From: Streptosporangiaceae bacterium NEAU-GS5
GTDB taxonomy: Bacteria; Actinomycetota; Actinomycetes; Streptosporangiales; Streptosporangiaceae
Length of the DNA: 64,000 nt
NCBI GenBank assembly: GCA_017592665.1
Contig: JAGFNW010000010.1
Span: 186,001-250,000, forward strand
Direction of reading: 5' to 3'
The position numbers and the translations under genes were made by a program. The notes beneath the pieces were generated by a model that did no database searches, had not been told where the DNA came from, and worked only from the letters and a program-made list of their open reading frames with translations. Shown in pieces: positions 36,422-43,770 of this stretch (the stretch's first letter is position 1; every line of letters begins with the position of its first letter).

Positions 36422-37297
36422 ATGCGAGCTGTCGCGTTCTTTGAATACGGTCCCGCCGATGTGCTGCGGGCAATCGATGTCGATCCACCGGTGGCCGGAT
36501 CGGGCCAGGTCAGGGTAAAGGTGCGGGCGGCCGGAGTGCAGCCGTTCGACACACTGGTGCGCCGGGGGTGGATGCCCGACGCGGTGCCGAGCATGCCGGC
36601 GACCCCCGGCAACGAGTTCGCCGGAGTGACCGACGACGGCCGGGAGGTGCTCGGGTTCACCACGCTCGGCTGCTACGCCGAATACGTCGTGGTCCCGGAC
36701 GACCAGGTCGTGCCGCGGCCGTCGAACATGCCGTGGGAGGTCGCGGGCGGGTTCAGCGCCGCCGCGCAGACCTCGAGCATCGCCATGGAGCAGCTCGGCG
36801 TCGGCCCGGGCGACGTGTTCCTCGTCCACGGGGCGTCTGGGTCGGTCGGCACGGTCCTCACCCAGCTGGCGCGGCTGGCCGGGGCGACCGTGATCGGCAC
36901 CGCGAGCGAGGCCAACCAGGAGTATGTACGCATGCTCGGCGCCATCCCGGTCGTCTACGGCGACGGCCTGGCCGACCGCGTCCGCGCCATCACCGATTCG
37001 GTGACGGTCTCGCTCGACGCCGGCGGCCACGGGTCGCTCGACGTCTCGCTGGAGCTGGTCAAGGACCGCGAGCGGATCACCACGATCGCCGACTTCCAGC
37101 GGGCGCCGTCCCTCGGCGTGCGCATGCTCCGGGGCGAGCGGTCGGCCGCCCGCCTGTCCAAGATCGTCGATCTGTACGCCCAGGGCCTGCTCAAAGTCCA
37201 CCTACGGGAGGTGTTCCCGCTGGAAGAGGCCGCGGCCGCGCACCAGACCCTCGAGTCCGGCCACGGCCGCGGCAAGATCGTCCTACGCGTCGCCTAG
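36422..37297 (+). CDS. Zinc-type (MDR) NADPH quinone reductase-like
   Basis: A 291-residue medium-chain dehydrogenase/reductase of the quinone-oxidoreductase branch. FEYGPADVLR, a GroES-like half with PATPGNEFAGVT, and a Rossmann half with VHGASGSVGTVLTQLARLAG. Catalytic zinc ligands are missing, as in zeta-crystallin-like enzymes, so NADPH-linked reduction of quinones or enones is likely. AAGGA precedes ATG 36422. It is divergent from the sseB-like gene over only 37 bp, so the promoters overlap. Confidence 0.88.
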   Translation: MRAVAFFEYGPADVLRAIDVDPPVAGSGQVRVKVRAAGVQPFDTLVRRGWMPDAVPSMPATPGNEFAGVTDDGREVLGFTTLGCYAEYVVVPDDQVVPRPSNMPWEVAGGFSAAAQTSSIAMEQLGVGPGDVFLVHGASGSVGTVLTQLARLAGATVIGTASEANQEYVRMLGAIPVVYGDGLADRVRAITDSVTVSLDAGGHGSLDVSLELVKDRERITTIADFQRAPSLGVRMLRGERSAARLSKIVDLYAQGLLKVHLREVFPLEEAAAAHQTLESGHGRGKIVLRVA

Positions 37298-37313
37298 CTG
37301 CGTATGACAGCGC

Positions 37314-38414
37314 CTAGGCGCCCAGGTCGGCGATGGCGATGACGGGGCCGCCGCCGCTCGGCCCCTGGTGGACGGCGGCGACGCTGACGAACACGGCGGG
37401 ATCGCCGCTGACGCTCGCCGCCACACCGCCCACGGTCGCCTTGATCTGCCGGTGCCAGTGCACGTCGGAGTCGTCGAGCATGATGTTGCGCCGCCCGCGC
37501 ACCCGTCCCGACGGGTCGGCCTCGCACTTCATGAACAGGTTGACCAGCCGGCCGCCGAGGTCGGACGGGTGGGGCCGGTCGGGCAGGTCGATGCCGGAAT
37601 CGCGGATGGCCTCCCAGATGCCGTCGGCGTCGAGGGCGTCCTTCATGACGCTGTGCCCGGCGCGGTAGCGCCCGCCGATCCCGCGCACGTTGCCGACGAC
37701 CACGATCTGGGCCCGGTCGAGTTCGACGCCGGACGAGCAGGAGGCGACGCTGCTGTACAGCGACAGGTCCTTGTGGATCTGCTCGGCGTCCGGCATCTCG
37801 ATCTCGCCGAGCGCGACGGCGATGCCGAGCGCGGTGGTCGAGTTGGAGATGTCCATCGACAGCCCGGTCTCCTCGGTGACCACCTCGTGGCCGCGCGACT
37901 TGGCGTCGTTGATGGTGTCGATGGTGAGCAGCGGGGTCTTGGTCTGCACATAGTGGACGTCGGCCGGGTCGTCGATGCCGGCGATCTTCATGGCGTCGCG
38001 GACGCCCGCGGCCACCTTCTCGACCATGGCCGGCCGGCCGATGTCCTCGGGCAGGATGACCTCGCTCATGGCGATGCCGACGCTCAGCCGCGGCTCGTCG
38101 GTCTGCGCGGCCGTGGCCGGGTCGACGGAGGCGAAGATGGTCGCGTGCGGGCTGAGCACCCCGTCCGTGCCGCCCGACCACACGAGGGGGACGGTCGCCG
38201 GAGACGGGTGGCCCTTGGCCGCCAGCACTTCGCGGAAGGCGCGGTCGGCGAGGATGCGCGTGTAGTCGTTCACGCCGCCGTTGCCCTCGGTCTTGCCGAT
38301 CACCGCGAGCACGCGCCCGGCCTCGATCACCCCGTCGTCGATCAGCTTCGCGAGCCCCGAGGCGTCCGTGACGCTCTCGATGGCCACCTTGCGCACTTCA
38401 ATGGGATCCGGCAT
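37314..38414 (-). CDS. Ring-opening amidohydrolase (cyanuric acid hydrolase/barbiturase family)
   Basis: A 366-residue protein of the AtzD/TrzD/barbiturase family, which hydrolyses cyclic imides or ureides. Three internally repeated domains each give a Ser-Lys pair: Lys41 (GKTEGNG) with Ser80 (SGGTDG), Lys159 (TKTP) with Ser228 (CSSGVE), and Lys325 (IKATVGG) with Ser353 (GPSGGG). All six align in order with the family's catalytic/oxyanion residues. The substrate may be cyanuric acid, barbiturate or another ring. It starts directly after the carbamate kinase stop (TAGATG), with GGAGAG inside that gene as ribosome-binding site. The C45 gene is upstream. Carbamate kinase suggests nitrogen release through a carbamoyl group. 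Confidence 0.9.
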   Translation of the reverse strand: MPDPIEVRKVAIESVTDASGLAKLIDDGVIEAGRVLAVIGKTEGNGGVNDYTRILADRAFREVLAAKGHPSPATVPLVWSGGTDGVLSPHATIFASVDPATAAQTDEPRLSVGIAMSEVILPEDIGRPAMVEKVAAGVRDAMKIAGIDDPADVHYVQTKTPLLTIDTINDAKSRGHEVVTEETGLSMDISNSTTALGIAVALGEIEMPDAEQIHKDLSLYSSVASCSSGVELDRAQIVVVGNVRGIGGRYRAGHSVMKDALDADGIWEAIRDSGIDLPDRPHPSDLGGRLVNLFMKCEADPSGRVRGRRNIMLDDSDVHWHRQIKATVGGVAASVSGDPAVFVSVAAVHQGPSGGGPVIAIADLGA

Positions 38415-39341
38415 CTATCTCTCCATCTGCTTCGACACACGCGTGCCGCTTTTGTCGTCGGCGAGCCGTTCCAATGATGTGATCACGGACAGCCGTCCGC
38501 CGTCCTCGACGAAACGTGTCGCCGCCTCAACTTTGGGGCCCATGCTGCCGCTCGCGAAGTGACCGGCCGCGTGCAGGTCCCGGAGTTCGGCCGCGGTGAC
38601 CGCGCCGAGCGGCCGGGCGCCGGGCGTGCCGTAGCCGACGACGGCATTCGGCACGTCCGTCGCGATGATCAGCGTGTCCGCGCCGACGGCCCTGGCGAGG
38701 ACGGCGGCGGCGCGGTCCTTGTCGATGACCGCCTCCACGCCGCCGAGCTTGCCGTCGGCCGTACGGGCGACCGGGACACCGCCGCCTCCGGCGGCGACCA
38801 CGACGTAGCCGGCCTCCATCAGCGCGATGGCGGCCGGCGCGTCCAGGATCCGCAGCGGCTGGGGCGAGGCGACCACGCGGCGCCAGCCGCGCTCGAAGGA
38901 GCGCCACACCTCGCCGTGGGCCTCGAACCGCCGGGCCTCCGACTCCGGGAAGTAGCGGCCGATGGGCTTGTCCGGATCGGCGAACGCCGGGTCGCCGGGG
39001 TCGACGAGCGTACGCGTCACGACCACGGCGGCCGGGATGGGGTCGAGCGCGTTCATGATCAGGGTGCCGATGGTCGCCTGGGTCTGCGCGCCGCACCAGT
39101 CGAGCGGCACGGGCGGCACGACGTCGGCCGTGAGCTGGTTCTTCAGCAGGATGTTGCCGACTTGCGGGCCGTTTCCGTGCGTCAGCACGACGTGCCGGCC
39201 CGCTTCCACCAAGGTGCGCACGTGCGCCATTGCACGTTCCACAGCGTGTCGCTGATCGTCCGGGGTGGCCGACCCGTCAGGGCCGGTCATCGCGTTGCCT
39301 CCCAGGGCGATCAGCACGCGCTTGCTCTCGCGGCTTTCCAC
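38415..39341 (-). CDS. arcC: Carbamate kinase
   Basis: About 308 residues of the amino-acid-kinase fold. VLIALGGNAM, LTHGNGPQVGN, GRYFPESEARRF, VVAAGGGGVPV and the Lys in KLGGVEAVIDKDRAA are typical of ArcC. In catabolism it forms ATP and carbamate from carbamoyl phosphate and ADP. GTG 39341 starts just before the fold; TTG 39392 would place it closer (21 bp) to the C45 gene. It abuts the ring-opening amidohydrolase. No arginine deiminase genes are nearby, so its carbamoyl phosphate presumably comes from another pathway such as ureide breakdown. Confidence 0.9.
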   Translation of the reverse strand: MESRESKRVLIALGGNAMTGPDGSATPDDQRHAVERAMAHVRTLVEAGRHVVLTHGNGPQVGNILLKNQLTADVVPPVPLDWCGAQTQATIGTLIMNALDPIPAAVVVTRTLVDPGDPAFADPDKPIGRYFPESEARRFEAHGEVWRSFERGWRRVVASPQPLRILDAPAAIALMEAGYVVVAAGGGGVPVARTADGKLGGVEAVIDKDRAAAVLARAVGADTLIIATDVPNAVVGYGTPGARPLGAVTAAELRDLHAAGHFASGSMGPKVEAATRFVEDGGRLSVITSLERLADDKSGTRVSKQMER

Positions 39342-39413
39342 AGGCGCAACGTATCGACCAAAGGTCGGGGATTCATGGGCAACTTTCGCCAAATCCCCAG
39401 CACGCGGCCGGGG

Positions 39414-40466
39414 TCAGGGCTGCCCGCAGGGCGCGCCGACGGAGGCCTTGATCTGCCGGCCCGGCAGGTCCAGCTCGACGGTGGCCAGGGTCACGTGGTC
39501 GCGCTCGCCGACATCGGCCGGGTGGTGGCAGACGCCGCTCGCGTGGCGGGCCATCACCGTGCGGACGGCGTCCGCGGTGGGGCGCTCGGCATGCGGGCGC
39601 AGCCCGCGCCGGAGCATGTCGCGGCGGATGAGCGTGCCCGGGTGCTGGCGCGGATAGGAGTCCTGCGGCACGGCCCGCGGGTCGAGGAAATGATTCGTGT
39701 GGACGAGGATCCCGTCGTCGTCGGGGACCTTCCAGCCGGGCCCGTCGGGGTGCAGCTCCGCCGAGATCGCCGAACGGCCCTCGGGGCCGCCCTCGACCAT
39801 GGTGACCGAGGACGAGGCCGAGACGGGCGCCGTGGCGAGCAGGTAGGCCCCCGCGTGGACGCTGGAGCACTCGTCCATGACGCGGCGTGCCGCCACGTGG
39901 ACCGGCAGGCCGATCCCTTCCTGGCCGTCGCGGTCATGGTGCAGCATCGTGAACAGCACGCCGAGGCCGTGCGCGTTCACGCCGATCTTGCCGACGACGC
40001 CGTATTCGGTGAGTGTCTGGGTGACGCGCCCGTCGGCGTGCGGGATGGTCCAGACGAACCAGCCCTCGTCCATCTCGCGCAGCCAGTCCCAGGTCTGCAT
40101 CGCGACGGGGCCTTCGGCGGCCTTGTCGTCACCGAGCAGGACGACGGCGGAGCACTCGCTCAGGCCTCCGGCGCCGACGGCGGCGAGGATCTCGGTCCGC
40201 GCGTTGATCGCGGCGATGTCGGTTACCGGGAGCCGCGCGCCTTCCGCGATACCCTCGATCTCGGCGCCCAGGTCGGGAGCCCATCCCTTGATCGCCTTGA
40301 GCGCCCGCCCGCCGGGGTCCGCGAGGTCCACCTCGTGGCCCGCGTGGTAGGCGAACACATCGCGGTACACCTCCACCGTCCGGGCGACCTTGGTCGCGTG
40401 AATCCGGCCGAACTCGTGGCCTCGATCGAAAGGGTCATTGACTGTGGAAGTGTAGGCGCGGATCAC
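39414..40466 (-). CDS. C45-family autoproteolytic amidase/acyltransferase
   Basis: A 350-residue Ntn-hydrolase related to acyl-CoA:6-aminopenicillanate acyltransferase. After IEGIAEGARLPVTDIAAINAR comes GLSECSAVVL, where Cys105 would become the N-terminal nucleophile after self-cleavage. AMQTWDW and VHTNHFL are later family motifs. It should cleave or transfer an amide-linked acyl group. It has no signal peptide. GTG 40466 starts the gene, the first of a three-gene minus-strand operon with carbamate kinase and ring-opening amidohydrolase. A 19-bp palindrome lies 83 bp upstream. Confidence 0.88.
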   Translation of the reverse strand: MIRAYTSTVNDPFDRGHEFGRIHATKVARTVEVYRDVFAYHAGHEVDLADPGGRALKAIKGWAPDLGAEIEGIAEGARLPVTDIAAINARTEILAAVGAGGLSECSAVVLLGDDKAAEGPVAMQTWDWLREMDEGWFVWTIPHADGRVTQTLTEYGVVGKIGVNAHGLGVLFTMLHHDRDGQEGIGLPVHVAARRVMDECSSVHAGAYLLATAPVSASSSVTMVEGGPEGRSAISAELHPDGPGWKVPDDDGILVHTNHFLDPRAVPQDSYPRQHPGTLIRRDMLRRGLRPHAERPTADAVRTVMARHASGVCHHPADVGERDHVTLATVELDLPGRQIKASVGAPCGQP

Positions 40467-40548
40467 GCTTTGATCATCTCATCTAGCTTGGGGTGACATG
40501 TAGCTAATTGCCCAAGAACGCTCCAAATGCACGGCAAACCCAATAAAT

Positions 40549-40567
40549 GTGATGTGTACCACATCAC
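40549..40567. promoter_or_regulatory. 19-bp palindrome between divergent genes
   Basis: GTGATGTG-TAC-CACATCAC is a perfect 8-3-8 palindrome in an AT-rich 150-bp gap. Geometry is like GntR/FadR-type operators. It could control the C45 operon, the small membrane protein gene, or both. Confidence 0.6.
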
Positions 40568-40616
40568 GATCTTGCTTCATGTTCCAGATGTCGCCTTAAA
40601 GCGGCAGAATCGGGAC

Positions 40617-40949
40617 GTGCCTACAGAGAAGCTGGAACCCAACGAGGTTGGCGCGGCCTTCGCCGCGCGACGTGAGCTCGGCCCCCAGTATGAGCTCGAA
40701 CTGGCGGAATCCCTGGTAGACCGGGTCAACGCGGTGATCGACTCCCGCCTGGCCACCCAGCGCACCCGGCGTCCGCCGCTCGACTGGGCGCAGATGACGC
40801 TCGGCCTCGGCTCCCTCGCGCTGTGCATCCCGCTGGTGGCGATCCTGCAGAACTCCATGCTCAGCGTGCTCGTCGTCCTGGGCCTGGTCGGGGTCGTCAA
40901 CCTGGCGTACGCGGTGAAGAGCTCCGTCTACCGCCGCAGGGATTACTGA
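40617..40949 (+). CDS. Small membrane protein of unknown function
   Basis: A 110-residue protein. The first 60 residues are helical and charged (FAARRELGPQYELELAES, then LVDRVNAVIDSRL). Two closely spaced membrane helices follow (LGSLALCIPLVAILQ, MLSVLVVLGLVGVVNLAYAV) and then a basic RRRDY end. I recognise no named family, though similar short proteins are common in actinobacteria. GTG 40617 is chosen because the preceding open frame is not protein-like. It ends 3 bp from the convergent VOC gene. Confidence 0.75.
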   Translation: MPTEKLEPNEVGAAFAARRELGPQYELELAESLVDRVNAVIDSRLATQRTRRPPLDWAQMTLGLGSLALCIPLVAILQNSMLSVLVVLGLVGVVNLAYAVKSSVYRRRDY

Positions 40950-40952
40950 CGG

Positions 40953-41405
40953 TCAGGCGGCGCAGAACTCGTTGCCTTCCGGGTCCAGCATGATCCACCA
41001 GTGCCCGGCGGGCCCCTTGTCGATCTCGCGGACGCGGGTCGCCCCCAGCTCCTCCAGCCGGGCCACGAGCTTGTCGAGGCCGCCCGGCTCGCTCTGGACG
41101 TCGATGTGCAGGCGGTTCTTGCCGGACTTGCCCTCGGGCACGTCCTGGAACAGCAGCCGCCTGCCGAGCCCGACGCCGCTGACCTGATCGAACGGGTCGT
41201 CCGGGTGCCGGACCGCGGCGAAGCCACGGAAGTTCCTGCGGCCGCGGTGCTCGATCACGGCGGCCTCGCCGATCTGGCCGGCCGCCAGCAGTTGCTCGAT
41301 GAGCGCCGTGGGATCCTCCACCTCATACTCCAGGGCCGCGGCCCAGAAGTCGGCGATGACGGGAGCGTTCGCGCTGTCGATGACCAGCTTCCACCTGAGT
41401 GCCAT
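40953..41405 (-). CDS. VOC-family (glyoxalase-like) protein
   Basis: A 150-residue protein of the glyoxalase_6-type VOC group. LRWKLVIDSANAPVIADFW is the usual beginning, NRLHIDVQSEPGGLDKL the middle, and GHWWIMLDPEGNEFCAA the end with the late Glu of the metal site. Such proteins bind or isomerise small molecules; no substrate is known. It is the last gene of the hyuA-hyuB-GNAT-VOC unit, 18 bp after the GNAT gene. Confidence 0.88.
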   Translation of the reverse strand: MALRWKLVIDSANAPVIADFWAAALEYEVEDPTALIEQLLAAGQIGEAAVIEHRGRRNFRGFAAVRHPDDPFDQVSGVGLGRRLLFQDVPEGKSGKNRLHIDVQSEPGGLDKLVARLEELGATRVREIDKGPAGHWWIMLDPEGNEFCAA

Positions 41406-41423
41406 AAATCCAGTTATATCGAC

Positions 41424-42188
41424 CTACGCCGATATTTCTGGTGCCGCGACGCGGTAGTGGTATTCGCACACCTCGCGAAAACCCACCCGCTCGTAAACCC
41501 GCAGCGCGGCCGCGTTGTCCGGCTCCACCTGGAGATACATGCGGCCGGCCCCGCGCTCGCCGGCCCACTCGGCGAGCGCCGTGAGGACGGCACCGGCCGC
41601 GCCCCTCCCCCGCTGCCAGGGAAGGGTGGCCATACTGAAGACGCCGGCCCATCCGCTGTCGGCGACCGCCCTTCCCACAGCGGCCAGATCGTCGCCGGCG
41701 AAGACGCTCACGTACGCGCTTGGCCGCGACACCCGCCCGAGCATCTCCCACTCGCCGCGGTGACCGTCCGCCGAGTGCTCGTCGTGCACGGCGCGCCAGA
41801 CGTCGAACCAGGCCCGGGTCGGTATCTCGTCCACGTGGACCCGGAGGGCGCTCGGCGCCGCCCGCTCCACGACCTCGGCCGTGTCGGCGACCCGCATGGA
41901 CACGACGCCGTCGCGGCGGTAGCCGCGCTCGGCCAGCAGCGGGTCCAGCCCGTCGGGGCAGGCTCCCGGGCTGATCTGGAACAGCGGGGCCGTCCCCCGG
42001 CCGGTGTAGAAGGCCTCGGCCTCGGCGACGCGGCGCGGCAGGGCGACCGGCTCGACGTGGGCGTGCGGTTGCACGCTCCCCACCCACCAGGCGCAGCCGG
42101 GGGCATAGCGGAGCCGCCATCCGCCGGCGTCTTCGACATGCTCGGCCGGGAGCGCCCTGGCCGCCCGTTCTTGCAGGTCACGCACCAT
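41424..42188 (-). CDS. GNAT-family N-acetyltransferase
   Basis: A 254-residue protein with the acetyl-CoA-binding loop QRGRGAAGAVL and final strand AALRVYERVGFREV, preceded by an N-terminal half that may be a degenerate GNAT copy. It should acetylate an amine in the cytoplasm. ATG 42188 overlaps the hyuB stop by 11 bp, so the protein is made from the same transcript as HyuA/HyuB. It could act on a product of the hydantoinase or on a toxic amine. Confidence 0.88.
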   Translation of the reverse strand: MVRDLQERAARALPAEHVEDAGGWRLRYAPGCAWWVGSVQPHAHVEPVALPRRVAEAEAFYTGRGTAPLFQISPGACPDGLDPLLAERGYRRDGVVSMRVADTAEVVERAAPSALRVHVDEIPTRAWFDVWRAVHDEHSADGHRGEWEMLGRVSRPSAYVSVFAGDDLAAVGRAVADSGWAGVFSMATLPWQRGRGAAGAVLTALAEWAGERGAGRMYLQVEPDNAAALRVYERVGFREVCEYHYRVAAPEISA

Positions 42189-43770
42189 GGATGTCCTCGT
42201 CAAGTGAGGCGTATCCGCCGCCGCCACCGGATTCACAGCGGAGCGTGTCGCCTGCGCGTACGGGAAGGGCGTTGACCTTGAGCATGGCCCGCTCGCCCGG
42301 CCGGCCGGGATTGAGGGTGACGTGCGGCGGGGCGCCCGCGTCGCCGCCGGCCAGGCCCCAGGCGGGGGTGACCGAGCGCTCGAACCAGAGGGACAGGGCC
42401 GTGTCGGCGCCGAACTCGTACTCCCTGATCACGCCGTCGCCGCCGCGCCAGCGCCCGGCGCCGCCCGAGCCCGGGCGGATCTCGTAGCGGGTGACGCGGA
42501 TCGGGAAGAGGGTCTCGAGGACCTCGATGGGCATGTCGCGGAGGTTGCCGTTGACGTTGTTGATCAGCGCGCTCTCCCCGTCGCCGCCGTTCCAGGCGCC
42601 CCAGCCGCCGACCGTGGCCTCCTGCGACACGTACAGCTTGCCGGTCCGCGGATCCACACCGGAGACCTGGACGATGAGCGAGTCGCCGTAGCTGGCCGCG
42701 GCGGCCCGGTCGGGCAGGACGGGGGCCAGGGCCTTGACGACCAGGTCGATGATCAGCCCGAGGTGGGAGTAGTAGTACTGGCAGGCGGCCGGCGACTCGG
42801 CGGCCAGCATCGAGCCGGGCCGCGTGGCGACCGTGAGCGGGCGGAACGATCCGCCGTTGAGCGGCACGTCCGGGCTGAGGAGCAGTTTGTACGCGACGCG
42901 CGCCGCCGCCACGGCCTGCGCGGCGCCGCAGTTGACGGGGCCGGTCGCCTGGTCGGCGCAGTCGGTGAGGTCGACGCCGATGGTCTCGCCCGCGACGGTC
43001 ACCACGACGTTCACCGGGAGCGGCGTGGCGAGGTCGATGCCGTCGTTGTCGAGGAATCCGCCGGATCGGTAGACCCCGTCCGGTATGGCGGCGATCGCGG
43101 CGCGTTCCATCCGCTCGGTCTGGGCGAAGATCTCGTCGCGAGCGGCGTGCACGGTGTCCACGCCCCACCGCGCCATGATCTCGGTCAGCCGACGCTGCCC
43201 GGTGAGCACGCAGGAGACCTGGGCGCGCATGTCGCCGAGGGTGGCGTACGGGAAACGCACGTTGCGGGCGATGACCTCGTGCAGGTCGGCGCAGGGCGCT
43301 CCGGAGGCGTACACCTTGACCGGGCCCATCCGGAGGCCCTCCTGGAAGATCGTGGTGGAGTCCATCGAGCCGCCCGGGTCCTTCGACCCCATGTCGAGCC
43401 AGTGCGCGCGGGACGCGGCGAAACCGGCGAGCTCGCCCGCCACGAAGATCGGGCCGTAGACGGTGACGTCGTTCAGGTGGGTGCCGGCCACGTAGGAGTC
43501 GTTGAGCACCCAGACGTCGCCGTCCCGCCACACGTCGCGGCCGTGCTCCTCCTCGGTGAACCGCGTGCACACCTCGAGGTTCCCCAGGAAGATCGGCAGG
43601 CCGGAGGATTGGCCGAGCACATTGTGGTCGCGGTCGAGCAGCGCCACCGCGCAGTCCTTGGCCTCGTAGATCACGGGCGTGTAGGACGACCGGATCAGCG
43701 TGGTGTTCATGTCCTCGGCCGCCTGCGCCAGCGCGCAGCGGATGATCTCGGTGGTGATCGGGTCGGTCAT
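42178..43770 (-). CDS. Hydantoinase/oxoprolinase B subunit (HyuB1)
   Basis: A 530-residue HyuB-type subunit. PITTEIIRCALAQAAEDM, SSYTPVIYEAKDCAVALLD, DVWVLNDSYVAGTHLNDV, DCADQATGPVNCGAA and a Gly-rich end SGGGGGYAS are family hallmarks. With HyuA it forms an ATP-dependent hydrolase or carboxylase (N-methylhydantoinase, 5-oxoprolinase, acetone carboxylase relatives). The start overlaps hyuA1 by four bases. The substrate cannot be told from sequence. A second, longer homologue lies at 55.6-57.4 kb. Confidence 0.92.
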   Translation of the reverse strand: MTDPITTEIIRCALAQAAEDMNTTLIRSSYTPVIYEAKDCAVALLDRDHNVLGQSSGLPIFLGNLEVCTRFTEEEHGRDVWRDGDVWVLNDSYVAGTHLNDVTVYGPIFVAGELAGFAASRAHWLDMGSKDPGGSMDSTTIFQEGLRMGPVKVYASGAPCADLHEVIARNVRFPYATLGDMRAQVSCVLTGQRRLTEIMARWGVDTVHAARDEIFAQTERMERAAIAAIPDGVYRSGGFLDNDGIDLATPLPVNVVVTVAGETIGVDLTDCADQATGPVNCGAAQAVAAARVAYKLLLSPDVPLNGGSFRPLTVATRPGSMLAAESPAACQYYYSHLGLIIDLVVKALAPVLPDRAAAASYGDSLIVQVSGVDPRTGKLYVSQEATVGGWGAWNGGDGESALINNVNGNLRDMPIEVLETLFPIRVTRYEIRPGSGGAGRWRGGDGVIREYEFGADTALSLWFERSVTPAWGLAGGDAGAPPHVTLNPGRPGERAMLKVNALPVRAGDTLRCESGGGGGYASLDEDIHGA

